Source of the DNA: a virus
Reading direction: 5' to 3' (one strand)
Virus record (IMG/VR): IMGVR_UViG_3300036770_003657
Location: 62,001-126,000 of that record
DNA: 64,000 bases
Shown: in pieces, positions 18,496-25,258 of the stretch
How the letters are laid out: the number at the start of each line of letters is the position of its first letter
Position numbering within the stretch: the first letter of the stretch is position 1
Made by a program: the position numbers and the translations under genes
Notes under the pieces: model-generated
Databases searched by the model: none
What the model saw: the letters and a program-made list of their open reading frames with translations, nothing else
Told to the model about the DNA's origin: nothing

Positions 18496-18740
18496 TGCAT
18501 AGAGATGATAGGCTGCACGATGAATTAATGGCAGCATTTAGGGAGTATTTTAAGGCACATACTGATTGGGTGGAAAAAGGCACACGAGTCTCAGGCTTAA
18601 AAACACGTAAGACATTAAGTAAAATTAAAAAATTAGCCATGTTGCGTAGAGAAGAAATTATGCAATGGCGCTATGCAATAGACAGAGAAAAGGCAGCTCG
18701 TAAGGCACTTCAAAAGGCAAGTCAAAAGGCAACGCCATGA
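18495..18740 (+). CDS. Small basic helical protein of unknown function downstream of gp46
   Basis: 81 residues, highly charged and predicted mostly helical, with many Lys/Arg (VSGLKTRKTLSKIKKLAMLR) and a Lys/Ala/Gln-rich tail. It starts in the gp46 stop (TGATG) and so is co-translated with the recombination operon. Small proteins of similar character sit beside gp46 in other marine T4-like phages, to my recollection, but I know no function. The positive charge and position suggest nucleic-acid binding or an accessory role with gp46/47; this is inference only. Confidence 0.7.
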   Translation: MHRDDRLHDELMAAFREYFKAHTDWVEKGTRVSGLKTRKTLSKIKKLAMLRREEIMQWRYAIDREKAARKALQKASQKATP

Positions 18741-18749
18741 TATACATAT

Positions 18750-19190
18750 ATGATGTCATGGACACATCAAGGCCAACTAGTCACAGAAATTCCAGAGGAA
18801 TACATAGGCTTCGTTTATCTTATAACCAATACAATATCAGGCAAAATGTATATTGGCAAAAAACTATCAAAGTTTGCCAAAACTACTTACAAGGTCGTAA
18901 AATTAAAAAATGGCACTAAGAAACGTAAAAAAATTAAAGGCAAAATAGAAAGTGATTGGCAAGAATACTACGGCTCAAATGACTCACTAAAGGCAGATGT
19001 AATAAAATTAGGTCCAGAAAAATTCCAACGAGAAATATTATACTATTGTAAATCAAAGGCAGAATGTAGTTACGTAGAGGCAAGAGAACAATTCTCAAGG
19101 CGTGTATTGGAAAGCGATGACTACTATAACGGACAAATTAGTGTTCGTGTTCATGGTAGTCATATCAAAGGCAAAATTTTAAACGGTTAG
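18750..19190 (+). CDS. GIY-YIG endonuclease, SegE-like
   Basis: 146 residues. The GIY-YIG catalytic signature appears as FVYLITN (about 21-27) and MYIGKK (33-38), followed by a conserved EYYGSND segment and a PEKFQREILYYCKS segment with a later Glu (VEAREQF) suitable for metal binding. The pattern fits the Seg-type free-standing homing endonucleases of T4-like phages. Start: two consecutive ATGs (18750, 18753) with no clear SD; the gene begins 10 nt after the previous stop. No host intron is evident around it. It is followed directly by a 430-nt GC-rich structured non-coding stretch, so enzyme and RNA may travel as one cassette. Confidence 0.82.
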   Translation: MMSWTHQGQLVTEIPEEYIGFVYLITNTISGKMYIGKKLSKFAKTTYKVVKLKNGTKKRKKIKGKIESDWQEYYGSNDSLKADVIKLGPEKFQREILYYCKSKAECSYVEAREQFSRRVLESDDYYNGQISVRVHGSHIKGKILNG

Positions 19191-19193
19191 GCT

Positions 19194-19607
19194 GGCGTAG
19201 GCCTAAATTATTCATACGCCCTAAACCTGGACAAATGTATCGCAGGGACGGAAAACTCACCGCCGTAGTGAGTACTCAGCCACTACCCGCAAGGATGACG
19301 ATCACTTAACTGCCGTGATTTGGCTGTTTGAATAGGATAAAGGCCAAAAGACGCTGATTTTCAGCACGTTTTACAAATATGTTAGCGTATATTTGTAAAG
19401 CCGCCGTTGTATGAAGACTGTGCTCGAGGTACCGGACAACCGCCTCTGTAATGCACTAACGCTAATGACTAAGCAACTCGCATAATGTTCTTCGCCCTGT
19501 GTGGGCGAAGTGTGACGTCACAATCTGCATAATATTTAAAAAACAAAAGACGAAAAAACTTTTTAGGACGACTAAGTCCTAAAAAAGAGTGAGCGTAGCA
19601 TCACTCT
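19194..19607 (+). ncRNA. Candidate structured non-coding RNA region (430-nt gap, unknown family)
   Basis: No convincing gene exists between 19191 and 19620. The stretch is visibly richer in GC than its neighbours and contains many stems: GGCGTA 19194-19199 with TACGCC 19215-19220; ACTCAC 19255-19260 with GTGAGT 19268-19273, or alternatively GTAGTG 19265-19270 with CACTAC 19281-19286; ATCAC/GTGAT 19301-19319; GCTGA/TCAGC 19353-19365; an 11-bp stem 19370-19380 with 19389-19399; CTTCGCCC/GGGCGAAG 19490-19510; palindrome TGTGACGTCACA 19511-19522; GAGTGA/TCACTC 19587-19606. The loop of the 11-bp stem (TTAGCGT, 19382-19388) is complementary to ACGCTAA at 19459-19465, a possible pseudoknot. I recognise no known family. 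Strand is assumed from the flanking genes. Confidence 0.5.
19553..19585 (-). terminator. Intrinsic terminator for leftward transcripts
   Basis: A perfect 10-bp stem (TTTTTAGGAC 19560-19569 and GTCCTAAAAA 19576-19585, loop GACTAA). Read on the minus strand it is followed after one base by six U residues (19558-19553). On the plus strand no U-tract follows. It would stop transcripts coming from the gp26 operon, which converges on the 299-residue gene. Confidence 0.55.
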
Positions 19608-19612
19608 CCTTA

Positions 19613-19619
19613 ATAAATA
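19613..19619 (+). promoter_or_regulatory. Late promoter motif ATAAATA only 4 nt from a start codon
   Basis: TAATAAATACAC (19611-19622) is followed one base later by the ATG at 19624. ATAAATAC fits the extended T4 late consensus TATAAATACTATT as I recall it. Given usual late-promoter spacing, transcription would start at or next to the AUG, and no SD is visible between motif and start. The same 12-mer recurs at 26981-26992. Confidence 0.55.
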
Positions 19620-19623
19620 CACA

Positions 19624-20523
19624 ATGAAACTTAATGAGTTAATCACTGAACAGGAAATTGCAGAATGGGGAATGAATTTAGCTAAAAATTTATTTAAAGG
19701 AGCTAGAACAACACCTCAAAAAATAGATCCTGTTCCTATACCTAAGCCAATAAATTCAAAAGCAGCTCAAGCACGAGCAGGTGCTCAATATGGCGATACA
19801 ATAATCAGTAAGTTAGGTTTTTCTAAAGATTCATGGGTAGGTAAATTACGTCAGAATATGATGGCTAAGGCTATACAACGTAAAGGACTTAAGGCTCATA
19901 ATGATGCAGTGATTAATAATATGAAAGTGGCCACTGAGGCTCAAGCTAGAATTAGTAATCTTGGATTAACAGCATTTACTACAACTCTTTTTCTTTATGG
20001 TGTTTATGATTATTTAATGGCACGCTGGACATTGGATGAAAATGATCCTAATTATGAAAATGAAATAAAAAAACTTAATGGTGAATTCTTATTAAGCTTT
20101 TTAATTCCTAGAGTGATTGGTGCTGGATTAAAATTGACCAGTAAGATGGTTACTGGTATCATAAAACTTACTGGTCACCCAAGAGCTGCTGAAATGGTTC
20201 GTAGATGGGGAGGTCATGTAGCTAAGGTAGGAGAAGCTGCGGCTCTAGCATTTTTTCAAACTGATAAAGGCAAGGAATGGCTAGCCGAATCTACTCTATA
20301 TATTATAGCAAGAGATTTTATTGGATCTGGTATAGAATGGCTAATAGATTTAGGTAAAGAATATCTTCCACGGGTAGCAGCAGGAGTTACTGGAGCTGTA
20401 CAAGGAACTAGTGATTATATGTCAGGTGAAAAAGATGCAACAAAGGATCCTGGTGTTGATGCATATGCTAAAACTGATAGACCTGGTACTATAACAAAGG
20501 CGATGGATCCTAATTACAAATAA
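19624..20523 (+). CDS. Unknown virion-associated protein with possible capsid-targeting N-terminus
   Basis: 299 residues, function not recognised. The N-terminus MKLNELITEQEIAEWG resembles T4 capsid-targeting peptides: a short amphipathic leader ending in (L/I)-x-E, here ITE at residues 7-9, the site type cut by prohead protease gp21. Two hydrophobic stretches follow: LGLTAFTTTLFLYGVYDYLM (about 113-132) and FLLSFLIPRVIGAGL (about 158-172). The C-terminal 50 residues are Gly/Asp/Lys-rich. It lies alone on the plus strand with a late promoter motif directly before ATG, and its stop abuts the convergent gene with no gap. It could be an internal head protein delivered with the DNA or a membrane-active protein; both are inference. 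Confidence 0.6.
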   Translation: MKLNELITEQEIAEWGMNLAKNLFKGARTTPQKIDPVPIPKPINSKAAQARAGAQYGDTIISKLGFSKDSWVGKLRQNMMAKAIQRKGLKAHNDAVINNMKVATEAQARISNLGLTAFTTTLFLYGVYDYLMARWTLDENDPNYENEIKKLNGEFLLSFLIPRVIGAGLKLTSKMVTGIIKLTGHPRAAEMVRRWGGHVAKVGEAAALAFFQTDKGKEWLAESTLYIIARDFIGSGIEWLIDLGKEYLPRVAAGVTGAVQGTSDYMSGEKDATKDPGVDAYAKTDRPGTITKAMDPNYK

Positions 20524-20739
20524 TTAAACCAGAGGTAACCCACTCTTTTTAGTAAGCTCTATATTGTTTTTAATAATTTCGTTCATTATCATTCTATCTT
20601 CTGGTGTATAGATGTGTAATAATTCTTGTGCAGTTATACCACCTCTCATGTACCAACTTATAGTATAAATATCTTCCTTTAATCTTTTACACTGTAAGTC
20701 TAGATCATTGAATAAGGTTTCTAAGTCAGAATCCGGCAC
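20524..20739 (-). CDS. Small partner protein of gp26, possible hub or tail assembly factor
   Basis: 71 residues. The start is GTG at 20739 (an out-of-frame ATG overlaps it two bases upstream, so the start is uncertain). It contains DLQCKRLKEDIYTISWYMRG followed by GITAQELLHIYTPEDRMIMN and ends LTKKSGLPLV, a pattern reminiscent of small tail-assembly chaperones. It follows gp26 by 5 nt in a two-gene leftward operon. In T4 the gene after 26 is 51 (hub assembly catalyst), so a gp51-like role is an attractive positional guess, but I cannot show homology. Its stop codon lies back to back with that of the 299-residue gene. Confidence 0.6.
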   Translation of the reverse strand: MPDSDLETLFNDLDLQCKRLKEDIYTISWYMRGGITAQELLHIYTPEDRMIMNEIIKNNIELTKKSGLPLV

Positions 20740-20744
20740 ATAAA

Positions 20745-21584
20745 TTAATTTCTGCCGAAAAAACTTGCTTGGTCCATAGTGACTACTACTTTGCTTTGAT
20801 GTTCACATTCTGGACATTGTACATTTTGTGTGGGAATATCCCATTGTTGTTTATTTTGTTCCAGTTTAGTTTTAATATTACTAAAATAATCTTTGTCACT
20901 ATTTCTAACCCAATCACTGATAAGTTCTTTGTCATAAACATTACCATCAGGTGTTTCTATATGTTCTATGCTGATTTCAAATAATTCTAATTGCATATCA
21001 CCTATACGCTGGTAAATTTCAGTTTGAGCTTTTAGTGTGCCCACATCATCACCACTAGATTCTAGCCTGTTTAATTGAGCCAACATTTTTTGTAGTTTAT
21101 AGTTTTCTATATTAAATTTGGTAATTTCTTCATAGAGCAACGGTCTAATAATAATTCTCAACTCACCACAAACAATAGCATTATCATAAGTTTGTCCACT
21201 AAGATATGCTAACACATCACTGAGATCTATAGTATAATCATTAATACTTTGACAATTTGGACAACGATGACTCACGTCCATTTTAGCACCATAACTAGCA
21301 ATTCTTATGGCTACTAACAAGCAATCAACATCGATACTGGGCATTTTCCAAGCATTTACTATATGCGGACAACAACTTTGTACAACCTTTACAGTACTCT
21401 CTCCACTAAAAAGAGCATCTGGGGTTTTCATAATGATCTCGTCCATACCTGTCATACCAAATATTGGGGTGTTAGTACTAGAACCCTGTGTGCTACCAGG
21501 TTCGTAGTAAATTCCTTTACTAGGCAAATCTATATAGATTTTAGGTTGACGAAAGTATTTCTGTAGTGGATTTGGACCAGTCAT
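20745..21584 (-). CDS. gp26: Baseplate hub assembly protein gp26 (T4 baseplate family)
   Basis: 279 residues (T4 gp26 is 208). The family core is clear: KIYIDLPSKGIYYEP at about 15-29, TGMDEIIMKTPDALFSGEST at about 45-64, and SCCPHIVNAWKMPSIDVDCL, all typical of the T4-like baseplate/gp26 family. Two Cys pairs, HRCPNC (about 101-106) and QCPECEHQ near the C-terminus, look like one split zinc ribbon. It acts in hub assembly rather than in the wedge. It is the first gene of a short leftward operon with an exact TATAAATA late promoter upstream, separate from the other baseplate genes. Confidence 0.85.
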   Translation of the reverse strand: MTGPNPLQKYFRQPKIYIDLPSKGIYYEPGSTQGSSTNTPIFGMTGMDEIIMKTPDALFSGESTVKVVQSCCPHIVNAWKMPSIDVDCLLVAIRIASYGAKMDVSHRCPNCQSINDYTIDLSDVLAYLSGQTYDNAIVCGELRIIIRPLLYEEITKFNIENYKLQKMLAQLNRLESSGDDVGTLKAQTEIYQRIGDMQLELFEISIEHIETPDGNVYDKELISDWVRNSDKDYFSNIKTKLEQNKQQWDIPTQNVQCPECEHQSKVVVTMDQASFFGRN

Positions 21585-21593
21585 TGTAGCTCC

Positions 21594-21601
21594 AATAAAT
21601 A
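21594..21601 (+). promoter_or_regulatory. Late promoter AATAAATA before the tape-measure gene
   Basis: AATAAATA lies 43 nt before the ATG at 21645 in the 60-nt divergent gap. The opposing TATAAATA lies 12 nt further right, so each promoter sits in the leader region of the other and the two should compete for polymerase. Confidence 0.6.
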
Positions 21602-21612
21602 TAGTAGGAACT

Positions 21613-21620
21613 TATTTATA
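21613..21620 (-). promoter_or_regulatory. Exact T4 late promoter TATAAATA before gp26
   Basis: The plus-strand TATTTATA reads TATAAATA on the minus strand, identical to the T4 late consensus, 29-36 nt before the gp26 ATG (21584). Confidence 0.7.
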
Positions 21621-21644
21621 TATGTTTTTTAACCGAGAAAAAAT

Positions 21645-24600
21645 ATGGCAGCAACCCCATTAGATCCATTAGTAGAAGGTGCAAGTAAAGGTAAAGCAGC
21701 TCTAGAAAGACTTGCAACCGGTGCCAATAAGACCGTTGATGCTCTTAAAAATACTCATAATACATTTGAAGCATTAAGTGGTACAGGTAATAGATTTAAC
21801 AATGACATGGTAGAGATGGCAATAGCAGCAGCTAATGCTCGTATGCCATTAAAAGAATTTTCTGAACTATTACAACAAAATAGTGAAACTTTTGCTGCCC
21901 TAGGTGGTAATGTAAACAGAGGAAGTCAAGAGTTTGTCAAGTTAGCTAAGGAGTTTAATACCAGTGGTCTAGCAGAAAATTTAAGACAGATGGGATTCAG
22001 TGCTGGTGAACTTAATGAAATATTAGCATTACAAGTAGGATTTCAAAAAAGCTCATTTGATAGAAGCGCAGAAGGACAGAGAAAGGCAGCTGCCGGTGCA
22101 GCAGAATTTGCCTATGAATTAGATAGATTAACACAGTTAACAGGACAATCAAGGAGAGATCAGGAGGACAATTTAAAACGAGCCCAAGCTGATATGAAAC
22201 TTGAGGCCAAGTTTAGAGAGATTGGTTTTGCCAAAGGTCCAGAAGAGGAAGCAAAAGCTAGGGCAATGTTCAAGGAAAATTTTGCTGTATTTGCTGCCAA
22301 AGGTATGGGCGACATGTACAAAGAAATGGTAGCTATGAATACTGTGACTTCTCAGGCAGCTCAAACACAGTTTGCTATATCAGGTAAAGCAGGCCAAGAG
22401 GCTATGAGAAGTGCCATAGAACTAGGCAGAGGCAATACAGAATTAGCCAAAGCTGCAACAGAGCGTGCCGAGATAGAAGTTATGAATCTACAGCGTAGTA
22501 GGGCATTCAATAGTATTGCTATGTATGCTAGCGGAACTGTTGGTGAAGTTGCACGTCAAACTATGGCTGCTAATGATAAAGCTTATCATGGTATGCAGGC
22601 CACTATGAAAGAGTATGGCATTGATGTTAATAATGTCAATGAAGCACTTAAAAAACAAGCTGAAGAAATTAAAAAGGAACAAAATGCAAGATCAGGCATA
22701 ACCTCAGCCATGATCACAGGAAAGGTACAATTGGAAACTGCTTATGCTGCATTTATGGAAAGAATGCTAGGTGGTATCAATAGGGATCAAAAACTAAATG
22801 AATCTTTATTAAGTTTTTCAAAACAATTCAGTCAAACTCAGCCAGGTGATCTTCCTAAGGATACAATAAGACGATATGAACAAGCTTTAAAAGAACAAAA
22901 GCCTGGAGGACCTCCTGCTGATGCTAGCTTTCAAGAAATGTATTCTAGAATGATTGGAAAAATGGGAGGTGATTTCGCTGTACAATTAGGAGCACAAGCT
23001 GCTAAGGGACTTGTAGATGTAACAAAAACACTGATATCAGGAGGGCTAGGTGCTGCTGAAAATATTATTAATGCAGTAGATATTAATCTGGCAGGTGATA
23101 TCAAAACTGATAAAGAACCAAAGACAGGTCGTGCTGGTGGTACATTAGGCGAAACTGGTAATGTTATAGAACCTAAAGATGTACAAGCTTTATTGCACAA
23201 AGGTGAAATGGTCTTAACACCAGAGCAACAGCGTAATATGATGACTAATATTAGGACTGATGCTATAGCAGATGTAATGCACAAGATGGTAAACACTGCT
23301 TCTAAGACTAGTCCCACTGACACTTTTGCTGTAAAAGATTTGCAAAAGATTGCAAAAGATATAACCAGTGTGGCAAGTAAAGTAGAAGTAATTAATTGGC
23401 CAAAGAACTTTACAGGAGCTGCTGCTAACCCTCCAGCTCAAACTAAACCAGCAGAAACAAAGCCCACAGAAGTTAAACCATCTGATAAGAAAGAAGAAAA
23501 GAAAAATGATCCTAGACAAGACTTGGCCAAACAAGTACCTACTCAGGCCAGTGTGCGTAGTGTGGATAATCAAATAGACAGAGCAGAAGAAATTAAAAAT
23601 GCTATGCCCAGTATTGCTAGTTTGTTCATAAAAGATCAGGAAGATGAATTAGAAACAGCAGCAGAACAATTTAGTGGAGTATTTAAAGACCTTATTCCTA
23701 TACAAGAATTAGAAACTACACAGGAAGAATTTAGAAGCAAGTTCAATGAAAATCAAAGACGATTAATTGAAGATTATAAGAATAGTAGTGAAGAGAATAG
23801 ATTTTTTGCAGCAGAGGAACAACGTTCTGCAATGGAAGAAGATCTTAAATTATTACAGAAGAAAAATGCAGAAATAGAAAGGTTAACAGAAGAAAGAAAT
23901 AAACGTGAACTAACTGAAGAAGAAGAATCACAACTAGCTGAAGAAACTATGAATAGAGATGCTTTACGTAAATTAGTAGAGGATAGACAAGATCATATTG
24001 ATGTTATAGAAAATATAGAACAATATGCATATGAGCGTGATTTAGAAAAGCAGGTAGAAAATGCCAAAGCATTTGCAGATCAAAAAGCTAAAGCCCAAGC
24101 TGAAGAATTAGAAAGTTTAGGAGGTATAACTGATGCTGCTCTACAGGCAAGACAAGAGTTTTTAAATCAGCTAGATAGTAGTTTTACTGAAGATGAATAT
24201 GGTGAAGGTGGTGATGCCATTGGTGGAGAAATGGATCCTTCCTTTGCTGAAGATGAAAGCGAATATGTACAAGCAGCTATACAGGATTTAACAGAACAAA
24301 TACCAAATATAGGTAATAGTTTAACTGAGTTTATAGAAGATGAATATGGTCTAGGTGGCGATGCTATTGGCGGTGAAATGGACAGTGCCTTTGCTGAGGA
24401 TGAGGATAGTTATGTAGCAGAAGCACTAAAAGCTTTTAATGAGCAAGTGCCAAAATTAACAACAACCTTTAATGAATTCAGTGAAAATGCCGAAGAAGAT
24501 GTGGATAGCACTAGTGAGTTTAATGGATATACTGATCCAGAAACTGCTATAACTGACTTGACAGAACAAATAGCTGGACTAAAAGAATTTGAACAAGATG

Positions 24601-25253
24601 AGTATGGTCTAGGTGGTGAGGCTATCGGTGGTGAAATGGATAGTGCTTTTGCAGAAGATGAGGATAGTTATGTAGCAGAAGCTTTAAAAGGATTTCAAAA
24701 TTTAATACCTGATAGTATGATAGATGACGCTGCATATGCAGCAGGGCCAGGGGATCCTAGTGTAGCAGGGTTTGATGCTTATGGTGGACCAGGGGATGCT
24801 AGTGTAGCAGGTATAGACTATACCGAAGAAAAAGATCAAAGATTAAATGTTTCTGGTTTAGATAAGAAAGGTAAACCTCAGACTGAAAGTAATTTTAGTC
24901 CAATCACTATGGATATGTTTACCCTAGGACCAGATGGTTTACCTATTGCTAAACCTAAAGCAGAAGCTAAAACTATACCAGCAGCAGTGAAAAAAGATGA
25001 AAATCAAAGTGACGCAGAAACTAAAAGATTACAAAGACAAAATGATGCTAAAAAAGCTGAAGATGATAAAAAATCTGAACCTAAAACAGCTCAACCTGAA
25101 GCAAAACCACAGAGTAAAACTCTTGATGATGTTGTAAAAACTTTAGAATCATTAAATACTTCTATAGGAAAGTTGACTCAAAAAGTTGAGGAAACTAGCA
25201 ACAAAGAAATAAGCGCCATGAAATCTATGGACGGAAATCTATTTAAAAGGTAA
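21645..25253 (+). CDS. Tail tape measure-like protein
   Basis: 1,202 residues. Residues 1-420 are Ala/Glu/Lys-rich, helical, with heptad-like spacing; residues ~500-530 contain LGETGNVIEPKDVQALLHKG followed by EMVLTPEQQ, which matches the Gly-rich 'GExG...L.kGE.V' motif common in the C-terminal half of tape measure proteins. Residues ~670-830 form another charged coiled coil, then three acidic repeats (849 onward) and a Pro/Lys-rich linker and a terminal coiled coil. In T4, gp29 (590 aa) sets tail length and fills the tube; this protein is about twice that. It is placed between the hub gene gp26 and the portal gene. No enzyme domain was seen. An alternative is an ejected internal protein. Confidence 0.62.
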   Translation: MAATPLDPLVEGASKGKAALERLATGANKTVDALKNTHNTFEALSGTGNRFNNDMVEMAIAAANARMPLKEFSELLQQNSETFAALGGNVNRGSQEFVKLAKEFNTSGLAENLRQMGFSAGELNEILALQVGFQKSSFDRSAEGQRKAAAGAAEFAYELDRLTQLTGQSRRDQEDNLKRAQADMKLEAKFREIGFAKGPEEEAKARAMFKENFAVFAAKGMGDMYKEMVAMNTVTSQAAQTQFAISGKAGQEAMRSAIELGRGNTELAKAATERAEIEVMNLQRSRAFNSIAMYASGTVGEVARQTMAANDKAYHGMQATMKEYGIDVNNVNEALKKQAEEIKKEQNARSGITSAMITGKVQLETAYAAFMERMLGGINRDQKLNESLLSFSKQFSQTQPGDLPKDTIRRYEQALKEQKPGGPPADASFQEMYSRMIGKMGGDFAVQLGAQAAKGLVDVTKTLISGGLGAAENIINAVDINLAGDIKTDKEPKTGRAGGTLGETGNVIEPKDVQALLHKGEMVLTPEQQRNMMTNIRTDAIADVMHKMVNTASKTSPTDTFAVKDLQKIAKDITSVASKVEVINWPKNFTGAAANPPAQTKPAETKPTEVKPSDKKEEKKNDPRQDLAKQVPTQASVRSVDNQIDRAEEIKNAMPSIASLFIKDQEDELETAAEQFSGVFKDLIPIQELETTQEEFRSKFNENQRRLIEDYKNSSEENRFFAAEEQRSAMEEDLKLLQKKNAEIERLTEERNKRELTEEEESQLAEETMNRDALRKLVEDRQDHIDVIENIEQYAYERDLEKQVENAKAFADQKAKAQAEELESLGGITDAALQARQEFLNQLDSSFTEDEYGEGGDAIGGEMDPSFAEDESEYVQAAIQDLTEQIPNIGNSLTEFIEDEYGLGGDAIGGEMDSAFAEDEDSYVAEALKAFNEQVPKLTTTFNEFSENAEEDVDSTSEFNGYTDPETAITDLTEQIAGLKEFEQDEYGLGGEAIGGEMDSAFAEDEDSYVAEALKGFQNLIPDSMIDDAAYAAGPGDPSVAGFDAYGGPGDASVAGIDYTEEKDQRLNVSGLDKKGKPQTESNFSPITMDMFTLGPDGLPIAKPKAEAKTIPAAVKKDENQSDAETKRLQRQNDAKKAEDDKKSEPKTAQPEAKPQSKTLDDVVKTLESLNTSIGKLTQKVEETSNKEISAMKSMDGNLFKR
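24189..24692 (+). repeat. Three acidic ~30-residue repeats in the tape measure-like protein
   Basis: The units start near 24189, 24336 and 24600. Each carries the core EDEYGLGGDAIGGEMDSAF (with small changes) followed by AEDEDSYVAEALK. Units two and three are almost identical at protein level and close at DNA level, so one duplication is recent. A smaller repeat, PGDPSVAGFDAYGG / PGDASVAGIDY, follows near 24747-24820. Confidence 0.85.
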
Positions 25254-25258
25254 TTTAT

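Noticed and set aside
18737-18919. 60-codon plus-strand frame starting in the stop of the small gene after gp46
   Set aside because: It overlaps the GIY-YIG gene in another frame and its peptide has no recognisable pattern, whereas the other frame carries the full GIY-YIG signature.
19191-19620. Group I intron remnant
   Set aside because: A GIY-YIG gene adjoins, but I could not find the conserved P, Q, R, S core elements and gp46 is not interrupted; a covariance search would be decisive.
19191-19620. tmRNA or RNase P RNA
   Set aside because: No T-loop (GGTTCGA), no acceptor end with CCA, no tag-peptide frame, and no RNase P core motifs were seen.
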